The notes beneath the pieces are model-generated. The model saw only the letters and a program-made list of their open reading frames with translations, ran no database searches and had not been told where the DNA came from. Both the position numbers and the translations under genes were made by a program. A DNA stretch of 64,000 nt, from assembly GCA_002794785.1 (NCBI GenBank), contig NBBA01000013.1, forward strand, positions 930,001 through 994,000, given 5' to 3'. The DNA comes from Coniferiporia sulphurascens (Eukaryota > Basidiomycota > Agaricomycetes > Hymenochaetales > Hymenochaetaceae). Positions 24,277 to 33,861 of this stretch are shown one piece after another (position 1 is the stretch's first letter; each line of letters begins with the position of its first letter).

Positions 24277-27000
24277 TTGTATGTGCCAGGGAACCAAGTC
24301 CGAAGCCCTACACACTACTCCGATGGTACTCGCCCTCTGATCCCGCTGATTGAACGATCCCCGGACCTGCAGGACTTGTATGGCATCCCAGCGCCTAACA
24401 GGCCTTCCCAGCTTCTCAGGCTTCGCAATTCAAAGCGATCCCGACAATCCCAGCCCAGCCCAGCCACCTTTGATCAGGTCAGAACCCTGGTCAAAATCCC
24501 AGTTACAAAATTCCCAGACCTCACACACAAACCTGAGCCTGTGACAGCCTGTACCAGTGGCATGAATCCGCCGCTTCCCATGCCCAACCAGTACCTCCGG
24601 AGTCTATCTTTAGCTCCCCAACACTCCCACCACTCTCCGACTCTGAATCCGGACTTTCCAGCCCATCTACTCAATCATCTGCCTCAGACCACTCTACAGC
24701 ATCGGAGAACGAGCCCATCTCAATAGCCATGACCTCACTTGTCCGGACCTCCAGACAGACTCTGGTGGTCGAATGGGCAGGTCCTACCAAGTGCCCCATA
24801 CTCACTCCAGGTGATCCAAGCATCCAGACCCTTCGCCAATGGCAGGGAGCAGCCCTCTCATACCAGATGGCAAAATTGGTGGCAGATGATAAGATCATTG
24901 CAATGGTGGCTGGAGGGTTGATGGATCCCCAATTCTGGGAATGGTATGTCAATGACTATCACTGACTCAATTCCCTGACCCTGCCGAAGTTCATGGATGA
25001 GCTCTATGCTGAAGCCCTTCCAGTGGATTGGGAAGCAATGGAGTGCCAGAAGCTCCTGTCCTCTCGGCAGGGGACCTCCATCTTCTGGGACTGGCAGCTG
25101 GAGGTTGCCACCCAGAATGCAATACTGCCCGATGCATCCCGGCTCTCCTCAGCCCGACTCCTTGAGTTCCCAGAGGCCAACATGCACCCAGACCCCCAGC
25201 ACCAACTCCGCTTCCACCCACCGGTCCTCATGCTCATGCACTCTGAGCAGACTCGGCTGCATGATGCAGCTGTAGCAGCTGCCAAGGCTGCCGGAAATAC
25301 CCCTCCGACAGCCTCCATCAACCCCGAGCCAGTCATTGACCACATCCAGTCCATGAGTGGACGTTCCACATCAAAAACCTGGATGAGTGCCGGACTTACG
25401 ATGAGTCTCACATTCGTAAGGCCTCAGAGGAAGCGGTCCAGGCTGACCGTGCCCGAAGGAGGGCAGCCGAAGGATGCCCTTCCTGTTCCGAAGGTTCCCA
25501 GTCCGGACGCAAGCCAGCGAAGAGGACAGGAAACCCCGGGGGGCAACCCAGTCCTTATGCCCCCAAGCTCACCGAAGCAGAGCAGACCTTGCTCCAGGAA
25601 CACCAGGTGTTATGTTTTTCCTTACTTTTCCCTCATTGTGCTGACTCACTTCCTCTTTGTCATCACCAATCAGCACAACTCCCCCATTTCCCTCCATTTA
25701 CTCATCCTTGTTTGCATCACACCATAAGATGCCATGATGACACCATTACACACCATGATGACGTGCTTTGCTTACTGATACCTTCACTTGTATTACCAAG
25801 ATATTCCTTGGGTTTCCATGACCTTCCATAGCCATGTAAACGACCTTATACATGACCCTACAGTAGCAAACACATACAAGTAGCATATAAGCATGTAACT
25901 TTGGTAGCACAAGTCCTAAGCTTGTGCTCTTTGTTCATACAAGCCCATTATATGCACCTCAGTGCCCTCTGTGTGCTTTACCTTATCATCTGGCACTTCA
26001 TCATAACCCGACTCCTCTAAAGAAGACACTGCATACCTTCTTGATGATCAGGAAGCCCCATCGTCGATCTACCTTGTAACCGGCATCTAGGAAGCCCCAT
26101 TGCCATAACCACCAGCCTCAATGATCAGGAAGCCCCAATGTCGATCACTGCGCAACTGTTGAGCTTAACACCAGGGATGTTTCCAGTGCTGTCGCTTTTA
26201 TGCCGGACACATAGGGTCCGCTTGCCCAAATGGTCCTGTTTATGCCAAGGACTACACCCCACTCACTCTGGCCCTGGCTGCTGCTGCCTGGGCAGGCTCC
26301 TCAAATTCCTCAGGTGGAAGTAGGGCCACTGGGGACAAGCACCCGAAGGCCAAACCCATCGCTGCGCTTGCCTGGGGGGCCTCCGGACTAGAGGAGGAGG
26401 ACGAAGACTCCACTGCCTCCAACACTGAGTACATGTGCTTTTCCAAGCCCCATTTCCTTCCCCATTGTATTGTTGCCCACTCCACTACTTCCCCCTCTGC
26501 ACCGGTCCAACCCCTAATTGATCATGGCTGTGTCACAGTTCTGATTAGACCGGACCTCGTTGAGCAGCTCAGACTCTGCCGGAGAAATCTCCCATGTCCG
26601 GAGTCTGCATCCTTGGCGATTGAAGTGGAAGGGGCAGAAATTGTGTTCATGGAGTGGGTGAAGCTAAAGGTGTGGTTGTCGGACCGGAAATGGGTTTCTA
26701 AGACTGTATGCACGAAGGTGGCGCCTAGATTGTGTACTCAGTTAATCCTTGGAATCCCATTCCTTTCCTGCAACAACCTTGTCCTGGATGCGGCTGATCG
26801 TACCCTGATAGATAAGACCTGTGGGTACGATCTATTGAGTTCCCTTCCCCACCCCGCCGGAGAAGCCAAAATTCCGGCGGAGCAGGTCCTTCGTCATGAG
26901 GGAGGGGGTACTCCTAAGTTGCCAGAGTTTGCTCCCTTGTGTGGACCCCAGCTCTCCTTCAATATCCCAACACCTAAGTCAGCCCCAGCACACACCCAAC
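24277..27000 (+). pseudogene. Gypsy-type LTR retrotransposon gag - zinc knuckle - protease remnant
   Basis: The gag core is recognisable from about 24720 (ALSYQMAKLVADDKI, FMDELYAEALPVDWEAME), with an in-frame TGA near 24962 and frame changes near 25360. The zinc knuckle (CFQCCRFYAGHIGSACP) lies at about 26175-26225. The aspartyl protease lies at 26505-26830: PVQPLIDHGCVTVLIRPDLV, LILGIPFLSCNNLVLDA and ATLIDK-like flank. The active site reads Asp-His-Gly instead of Asp-Ser/Thr-Gly. A solo LTR (25608-26170) splits gag from its own zinc knuckle. No RT, RNase H or integrase follows because an LTR begins at 27001. The element is clearly dead. Confidence 0.8.
25608..26170 (+). mobile_element. Solo LTR, family 1, with CCAGG target duplication
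   Basis: A 563-bp element from TGTTATG to GAGCTTAACA, flanked on both sides by CCAGG (25603-25607 and 26171-26175). It carries the family segment aagcttgtgctctttgttca and a TATA-like gcatataagc, and contains three aggaagcccca-type repeats near its end. It interrupts the gypsy gag just before the zinc knuckle; removing it and one duplication leaves a continuous frame there. Confidence 0.9.
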
Positions 27001-27561
27001 TGTTAAGCTCAATGGTTATGTGGTGATCAACGTCGGGGCTTCCTGATCGTCGGAATTGATGGTACGGCAATGGGGCTTCCTAGATGTCATAAGTCGAGGA
27101 TGATCGTCGATGGGGCTTCCTGATTGGCGATGTAGATGTGGTAGGCTTCTTAGAGCGAGTCGGGTTATGACGAAGCGATGGAGGGCACAATGGCGCACAG
27201 TAGACTGGTGGTAGCAGATAATGGGCTTGTATGAACAAAGAGCACAAGCTTAGGGCTTGTGCTACTGAAGTTACATGCTTATATGCTACTCTATGTGTTT
27301 GCTACTGTAGCGACTTGGTTAGGTATGTTTTACCAGACCATAGAAGGTCATGGAAACTCAAGGAAGGCCTTGGTAATACAAGTACGGTGATCAGTAAGCA
27401 AAGCACGTCATGATGGTGCAATAAGGCATCATCATGGCGTCTTATGGTGCAAGGCGAATAAGGATGAGTAAGGCAGAGAAATGGGGGAGTTGCACTGACT
27501 GATGATGACGAATAGGAAGTGAGTCAGCGCAGTAGGGGAAAAGTAAAGGAAAATTGTAACA
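27001..27561 (-). mobile_element. LTR, family 1, inverted, without target duplication
   Basis: Plus-strand ends are TGTTAAGCTC and TTGTAACA, i.e. the family-1 LTR in reverse orientation, 561 bp. The flanks (ccaac left, gtata right) do not match. A missing duplication together with different sequence types on either side (gypsy protease on the left, family-2 LTR on the right) suggests this LTR marks a recombination junction rather than a simple insertion. Confidence 0.85.
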
Positions 27562-27582
27562 GTATAGGACAGCTCCGGAGGC

Positions 27583-28931
27583 TGTTAGATTTGCTCCCTG
27601 AGTAAGGGATTGAAACAAGTGATAACAGATTCACACAGTAATACTAGTTAGTTTAGGGTAGGCTTGTTACCCTCCACTTGCTAGAGTGTTAGAGCTGATG
27701 ATGGTGGTAAGAGACAAGAGATGAATTAAACTGCTTTTTACTGCAATTTTACGTTGGGCTTTTATACCCTACATGTTGTAGTCTATTTACTATGTTCCGG
27801 TAGATACTACAACATACTACTCTCACTTTATAAGTCATAAGAATGTTCTGGTACAATCCTGTACATGCTATTTACTATTCTTAGCTTTCTTATGAGTCAG
27901 TTACATATTCCGATATGTTCTACAGCCTACTGTGCTATCTTTATCTTATGCCAGAACCTTCCCTGAGTTTCCATCAAGTCATACAGTATAATACCTAAGT
28001 TAACCATTCTTGGATACTACTATACCTATGATGCTTCTCCTTATTTCCTAATCAGTTCTGCTGTGCGATGCACTATACTTGGCTCCCATCAATTGCGTCT
28101 TCAATTGATCACCATGCTTCCATCAGCTATTCTTAGCCAAATGCTTAGATATACTTGTGTGGCTCAGCGATTATGCTAGCCTTCTAATCTTATCTTGTTG
28201 TGGCTTGTTACTTATTACCGTAGACTAAGATTGAGTCATTCCTTCCATAATATCATTAAAAGGGGTTCGTTCTGGTGTCCTATCATCTACTGGCATAAAG
28301 AGCGCTTCAGGTCCTATAGCATTTATATTTGTTATCCTGCTATATCCTGGTGTGACTCTATACGAAGGTTCATCATTGAACCACCATATTATAATCTCTT
28401 TATCTATTGGTACTAACTCCTGTCTTAGATTTGGTTCCTTTCAATCTACTGTTGTGTGTCCTTTGGCTATGAAGTTGGCTTTGTATGTGAATAGTTGTTC
28501 TCATAGTTGTTTATTGATAGTATGAACTATTTGGTGTGCTGCTTCTGCATAATCGGTTGATGTAATAACCGCCCTTTGATAACATAATTTGTTATGTGGT
28601 TGATTATAAATCTTGGTTCTTGTGTAAGCGCTGATTACATATCTATTCAATTGGTATGAAAACATAGTCGCTCTATGTTCAATTATTACTTCTAGCCTTT
28701 CCGCCACTTGTTGTTCCCTTGTAGTATGATCAAATGTAATTTGACAGTTGTCGTATCCTGCATTCTGTCCTACTGTTGCACATGCAATGTTAAACACTTT
28801 CCATGCTACCTGATCTGCATCTTTACAGCATTGGCATAGATTCCTTGTATCAATTAGAGTTACGGGTCTTGCCATGTCGATCTTGTTAATCCGTTGATCC
28901 GGCGATCACAATTTTCATCAATTTACTAACA
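27583..28931 (-). mobile_element. ORF-bearing LTR, family 2, copy A
   Basis: Minus-strand 5' end TGTTAGTAAATTGATGAA at 28931 and 3' end AAATCTAACA at 27583, 1349 bp. A TATA box (ggtataaaag, about 27766) is followed about 30 bp later by agtttaattca (27732-27722), 140 bp before the 3' end. Copy C has the same two landmarks 137 bp before its end. The 5' part holds the family ORF. No matching 5-bp flanks are found. Confidence 0.75.
28501..28875 (-). pseudogene. LTR-encoded LCxxC/NCQxTxDH protein, copy A, decaying
   Basis: Starts MARPVTLIDTRNLCQCC 56 nt inside the LTR and runs 124 codons to a TGA. The same frame continues beyond it (FTYKANFIAKGHTTVD), meets a second TGA, then reads IIIWWFNDEPSYRVTPGYSR and goes on to about 28230. 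Copy C aligns across both stops (AKG.TT, W..., PGY), so the ancestral protein was about 200 aa or longer and this copy is broken. Signature residues LCxxC, W..FN and NCQITFDH are intact. No known domain is recognised. Confidence 0.65.
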
Positions 28932-28999
28932 CTTTGGCTATGAAGTTGGCTTTGTATGTGAATAGTTGTTCTCATAATTGTTTATTGATAGTATGAACT

Positions 29000-29537
29000 T
29001 GTTAAGCTCAACGGTTACGCAGTGATCGACGTCAGGGCTTCCTGATTGTCAGTGCTGGTGGTGATGACAACGGGGCTTCCTAGATGTCGTAAGTCGAAGG
29101 TGATCATCGGCGGGGCTTCCTGATCGACAATGTGGATGCGGTAGGCTTCTTAGCGGAGTCGGGTTATGACAAAGCGACTAGTGGCACAGCGGCACACAGT
29201 AAACTGGTGGTAGCAGATAATGGGCTTGTATGAACAAAGAGCACAAGCTTAGGGCTTGTGCTACAGACTTTACAGGCTTATATGCTACTCTATGTGTTTA
29301 CTACTGTAGCTGCTTGTATGCAGTCGTTTACATGGCATGGAGGGTCATGGAAACACAAGGAATGCGATCAGTAAGCAAAGCACGTCATCATGGTGCGATA
29401 AGGCGTCATCATGGTGTCTTATGGTGCAAGGCAAATAAGGATGAGTAAGGCAGAGAAATGGGGGAGTTGCGCTGACTGATGATGACAAAGAGGAAGTGAG
29501 TCAGCGCAATGAGGGAATGTAGAGGAAAATTGTAACA
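29000..29537 (-). mobile_element. Solo LTR, family 1, inserted in copy B with GAACT duplication
   Basis: A 538-bp LTR, TGTTAAGCTC to TTGTAACA on the plus strand, flanked on both sides by gaact (28995-28999, 29538-29542). The empty site is preserved in copy A (gatagtatgaactatttgg near 28517), which proves both the insertion and the 5-bp duplication. Confidence 0.95.
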
Positions 29538-29889
29538 GAACTATTTGGTGTGCCGCTTCTGCATAATTGGTTGATGTAATAACCGCCCTTTGATAACATA
29601 ATTCATTATGTGGCTGATTATAAATCTTGGTTCTTGTGTAAGCACTGATTACATATCTATTCAATTGATATGAGAACATAGTTGCTCTATGTTCAATTAT
29701 TACTTCTAGCCTTTCTGCCACTTGTTGTTCCCTTGTAGTATGATCAAATGTAATTTGACAGTTGTCGTATCCTGCATTCTGTCCTACTGTTGCACATGCA
29801 ATATTAAATGCTTTCCATGCTACTTGATCTGCATCTTTACAGCGTTGACATAGATTACTGGTATTGATTAGTGTTATGGGTCTTGCCAT
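29538..29889 (-). pseudogene. LTR-encoded LCxxC/NCQxTxDH protein, copy B, interrupted
   Basis: MARPITLINTSNLCQRC through YAEAAHQIV is nearly identical to copy A, about 117 codons. A solo LTR then cuts the frame. The remainder, on the far side at 28999-28933, contains the same TGA as copy A, so that stop predates the A/B split. Confidence 0.65.
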
Positions 29890-30080
29890 GTCGATCTTGA
29901 TAATCTGTCAATCTGGTGATCACAATTTTCATCAATTTACTAACAGTCCTGAGGTACAGGGGCAACAAGGAGGGGGGGAACTTGGACCCCCCGAATAATG
30001 GGGAAGCCCACAAGTGGCCCGGAAAGATGCACACCAGGGGAGTCCTGGGTAGAGGGGGAAGTCAGAGCCTGGCCAGTTCC

Positions 30081-30383
30081 TCAGTCACTTGCCCTGGAAA
30101 CAGGGTGGGATGGTGGGTGGAAGGGCTGATGGGAGGTGATCTCCACCGCCAGTGGGGAAACTGTGGGGAGGACTTTAGGGGGCACCGGAGGTGCATGTGC
30201 CATGTGAGCGACTGATGCCGAAAACGATGACAAATGTGCAGTGACCACTCCCTGAGGGGTCAGAGGGTTAGCGTCATGTCCACGAGTAGAATGAAAGCCA
30301 CCCCTCGTTGAAACGGAGGGGGCGGAGAAGGTCTCATCGATGGGACGGGCAGGTTGTTGTTGTTGTTGTTGTTGATCAGACAT
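30081..30383 (-). pseudogene. LINE ORF1-like N-terminal fragment with polyglutamine
   Basis: Starts MSDQQQQQQQPARPIDETFS about 60 nt from the LINE 5' end; the Gln run is a (ttg)n repeat on the plus strand at 30353-30374. It stops after about 100 codons with no zinc knuckle reached. The remainder is lost where family-2 copy B begins at 29945. Assignment to ORF1 rests on position only. Confidence 0.5.
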
Positions 30384-30442
30384 AGAGGGATAGTGCTCGT
30401 AAAAACTACCTAGATGGTGGTGGTTAGAGGACAAGGAGGATG

Positions 30443-30455
30443 TTACAACTCCAGG
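30443..30455 (+). repeat. Right target-site duplication of the LINE
   Basis: Partner of 22130-22142. It directly abuts the 5' end of the minus-strand element. Confidence 0.85.
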
Positions 30456-32401
30456 TGCATAAAAAGACTCTCATAAGGTTATCTCTATGAATTATCCCCT
30501 TTAGTGAATATCTGCTGCAAAAGCTCTCATATATCAAAACAAAGATAGGAGAAGCGGAACCTGAAGACTTCATGACGTATAATAGTGGGGATTCACAACA
30601 CACAGATGAAAAGGAAATTTAAAATAGTAAGTATCCGGAAAGTAAAATCCCGGTGAGGAGCGGGATCAAATTATCCCTTAGCTTTATTATGGTAATGCTA
30701 ACATAATTTAATCGTTCATATCGTTCGTGTTACCTGACTCCCGCTTTGCGTTGAGCGTGTTCGGTGCTTATTAATGACTTTCTGTACGTGTTTAGATGGG
30801 GTGTTGGGGTATGAAGAGAAGGAGTCAATGCACCGGAACGCCATGACACAACACACTTCTCTAGCATTGGTATTCCTCCGATTACGCACTGCAACGTTTC
30901 ACCTTTCACTGTCTTCCAACTGTTCCCCTTTTATCCCACGGGACTGAAGTGAACGATAGGAGCACGAACACTCCTTCTATCGCCCTCACGAGAGATCCCT
31001 CCTGGTCTGATAACGGAAGTGGGATACTGTCAGAGGGTCTGCGTGCTGGACGGACACGCTAGAATCGAAGCCCATGCCCGAGAGGAAGAAAGCTGAACGT
31101 TGCGTTTGCATTCCTGATAGCCAAAGCACAGCATCTAGCGGGTTTTATCTGACAAGCATGCACGCCTGGTTACACCCTACAGTGTTCTGTAATCCTCGAC
31201 GAACGTCGTCAGAACGGGTGTCTTGACTCTCGAACTGGTGAGTCATGCAGTTGCGTATCACCAGCCGTCCACTCAGAAGAGGGGTGATGAGAACGCCGTC
31301 GCATAGCCATACGGAAGAGGAGGGACGGTTCTTTTGGAGGTATGAATGTTTGACAACCTCATAGAGCTTTGACGCGTACCTGTCCGATTCTTTTCTAAGA
31401 TGCGGTGTAAGACTATCCAGGAGGGTATACCTCGTATCACCAAACATTCCAGTGTTGGACAGTCACAGCAGCAGTGAGCCATCAAGTATGAAGATTATGT
31501 TCGAACTTAACATTAGTTAGTCATGTCTTCACACTTTAATCTATTTGTTCGTGTTGTGACCACGCCTTTGTAGCGACGACGTTGACGGAAGCCTACATGT
31601 GTTGAAAGAAGCACTTGCTTTGTTAACCGGACAAAGTGCAGCACGAATTACCAGTTGCACGAGGTGCGTATAATAGCAAATCACTCTGCAGTAATTCATT
31701 TCAATGGAACCGAGGAATAAAGAAAACCAATCTGGGCCAGCACCGTGCGTTAATTTGACGCGGAAGTTACCGTATTCGACTCAAGACCAATCCATAGTAG
31801 CTTGTAATAGTATAGACCTAGATCTATGTGAAGGAATAGAGTCTAGATGTACCATTTGAAGTGGGATGCCAGGTCGAATGTGTGTTTTCGGTATAGTATT
31901 TGCGGCGACGAAATGTCCAACCAATGCACACATCATTTGCAGTTCTAGGGATCACCGAAAATAAAGTCCTAACTTGACAATATGAAGATCTCGAGGATAT
32001 CCAAGGAGCATAAGAAATTCAGAGGGAAAACGCTAGATCCGAACGCAACGAGTCCCCAGTAGGCGTCGAAAGAAAATCGAACGCTGCACCCGCAGGCGGA
32101 CAGACTCGGTCGGTCAGTTCATTGACCACTTGTCGCCGTCAGGTACGAGAACAATGGAGTCCCAGATTGTTTCTGAGGGGCTAAGAAAACTGAGCGTATG
32201 AGTTGTCTTGGTCCGCAACTTGAAGCAGGAACAGAAGAGTGGCCGTCGCGGTTACCGGCCGAAGCCGCATCATCGACACGTGTGACATAGTCACATCGTG
32301 GCACGGCACCATATCGACTTTGCAACTTCTTGGCGCCGTCCAACTCAGCTTCGGTGCAACTTTGCAAGGCCGCCCTCTCCTTGGTCGTTGTTGCCAAGCT
32401 C
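30456..32401. other. Gene-free interval
   Basis: About 1.9 kb between the LINE target site and the PIG-Y gene. Only short frames occur (for example 31145-31485, minus), none with splice support or a motif. It includes the PIG-Y promoter. Confidence 0.45.
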
Positions 32402-32725
32402 ATGCAATCTGTAGAGGGCGCATTGTCCACTACAAATGGGTTCAATAGCGGACATGCCCTTGTCGCTGCATCCGGGCTCTTCTTAATAATCGGAAGCTAC
32501 GCTGTGCTCTTCAGCGCGTTCTTGCCACTGACCGGAATCTCAGTGCGTCATTTCTAATGCTTTTAATCGTGTATGGACCCAATGCTCACAGAAGACAACA
32601 CATAGGTGCTGGATGCGCTAGCTCAAGATACGTATTACAAGTATTTTGTGGTCTTGATCGTACCCATGAGCGTATACTTCGTCATCGCCAATTGGGTCGG
32701 GTGGCAGTATTATCGGAACTCTTGA
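32402..32725 (+). CDS. PIG-Y-like subunit of GPI-GlcNAc transferase
   Basis: Small ER membrane subunit of the complex that transfers GlcNAc to phosphatidylinositol, the first step of GPI-anchor synthesis. Two exons (32402-32542, 32606-32725) give 86 aa. Two hydrophobic hairpins are visible: LVAASGLFLIIGSYAVLFSA and YYKYFVVLIVPMSVYFVIAN, joined by a short loop (LPLTGISVLDALAQDT). The C-terminus is WVGWQYYRNS, matching the W....(K/Y)..RHN ending of the PIG-Y family. The ATG at 32402 is the first in frame after the leader. Family assignment is from pattern memory; PIG-P is the main alternative. Confidence 0.72.
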
Positions 32726-32989
32726 GAGCCTCGAGAGGAGTGCAAGGGGCTTGTGTGGACACTGGATTCATTGATCAGGACAAACTCTTGGCGCGCGACA
32801 CCTGCGCAACACCTGAAGACGTGTACGCGTGATGCACGGTTTAGGCTCTGACGATTAAGTCGTTGCGACCAGGACCGAGGGTGATCGGGTGTCAACTCAA
32901 ATTCGTACTCAAGAGTGGTGGAAACATGAATTCTCAGCAAGTAAAGATCGGATCGCCGACGAAGGGCCGGTCCTTTCAAAGGGACTTGC

Positions 32990-33391
32990 ATGAGTGCCGC
33001 ATTACTTCCCCAGTTTGTAATGGGGTTCGCGCCACGACCATACAACGTGCGTGCGTGCGATAACCGTATGTCAGTCAAGTGGATGACAGGCCTTTCTGTA
33101 CCTGGAGCCCGAGGGCAGTTGACAACCTCATTTACGAGAACAATAATACGCATAGGCCTGAGCATCTGCTCTTTTATCAAATACTGTTTGTCATTGCTGA
33201 AGTAAACATCGGAGAAGGTCTTCCCTTCAAGCGGCGGATTTGCGAATCTCAAGATCGTTCCGAAGGACTGGGTTTCAAATACACAGCGTGTCGCGTTTCA
33301 ACAGGCAAAACAAGCAGCCTCGGTGCTCGCGCCTACGGGACGCGTCGCAAGCGCTCCACGTACAAGTACCGGTCTTGGCGCTGATGTCTAA
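32990..33391 (+). CDS. Small unknown protein
   Basis: Three exons (32990-33065, 33119-33201, 33254-33391) joined by introns of 53 and 52 nt give 98 aa with phases closing. The product reads MSAALLPQFVMGFAPRPYNV, then LIYENNNTHRPEHLLFYQIL, then IVPKDWVSNTQRVAFQQAKQ and an Ala/Thr/Ser-rich end. I do not recognise it. The 30-50 nt introns with gtatgt and gtaaac donors and the amphipathic helices favour a real gene, but a frame that ignores the second intron is also open, so the C-terminus is uncertain. Confidence 0.45.
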
Positions 33392-33861
33392 TTTATTTGC
33401 ATATCAACGGTTCGCCTAAGTCTTTGGCTATTCTTCCAGAGCTCCATTAAACGGGTAATTACGTCTTTCCGCCCTGCAACTCCCATCGCCGGGTGGCTGA
33501 GCTGGACTGGAAGCGGCTCCGCCAATTACACTCGTTATATACTAAGGACTTCTGGGCCCCAAAATTTGCTCATGCGAAGCACGCATGGACAACAATTCGA
33601 AAACGCTGTGCCTAAAGTGCATAACAGCTTCGCATAGTTCGCATCTGCCGTTTATCGCGTTGACGCAGTAACCGCAGAAATGGCGCCTTTTCTCCTGACA
33701 GATGAAAGGACGCAGCGAAATACAGGACAATTGATACGACAGCAAGATAAAACACAAGACTAATTGTACAGGTACATAAAATACAACTATCGAACTAGGG
33801 CTGTGGGGCTCTTGAGATCAAATCGCATACACAGGTGTATGTTGGACGGGGAATACGCAGT

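Larger units (their letters stand above)
28933..29945 (-). mobile_element. ORF-bearing LTR, family 2, copy B, truncated and interrupted
   Basis: Begins at 29945 (TGTTAGTAAATTGATGAA) and matches copy A closely for about 475 bp, then stops at catagccaaag, where copy A begins. The copy is split by a family-1 solo LTR (29000-29537). Copies A and B are therefore head-to-tail neighbours in the same orientation, either as remains of a two-LTR element with its interior lost or as a local duplication. Confidence 0.75.
22143..30442 (-). mobile_element. Fragmentary non-LTR retrotransposon (LINE) with nested LTR elements
   Basis: The block is bounded by a perfect 13-bp direct repeat, ttacaactccagg, at 22130-22142 and 30443-30455. 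Immediately inside the left copy is a run of 17 T, which is a poly(A) tail on the minus strand. The minus-strand 5' end at 30442 starts catcctccttg. Inside, reading minus, come an ORF1-like fragment (30383-30081), a nested LTR-element block, and a C-terminal RNase H domain plus zinc-binding tail (23925-22771). Target-site duplication plus a terminal poly(A) is the target-primed insertion signature. Endonuclease and reverse-transcriptase domains are missing, so the element is dead, probably through deletion during nested insertion. Confidence 0.85.

Noticed and set aside
27700..27745. A fourth LINE 5' end (minus catctcttgtctcttaccaccatcatc)
   Set aside because: The site lies inside family-2 LTR copy A at the same place as the shared agtttaattca block of copy C, so it is LTR sequence; the resemblance to the LINE start is probably chance.
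28230..28875. Programmed TGA readthrough in the copy A ORF, since homology continues past two TGA codons
   Set aside because: Copies A and B share one of the stops through common descent and copy C has sense codons there; simple decay explains it.
32710..33252. 180-codon minus-strand frame
   Set aside because: No motif, no ATG context and no splice logic; the plus strand holds two short spliced genes with closing phases.
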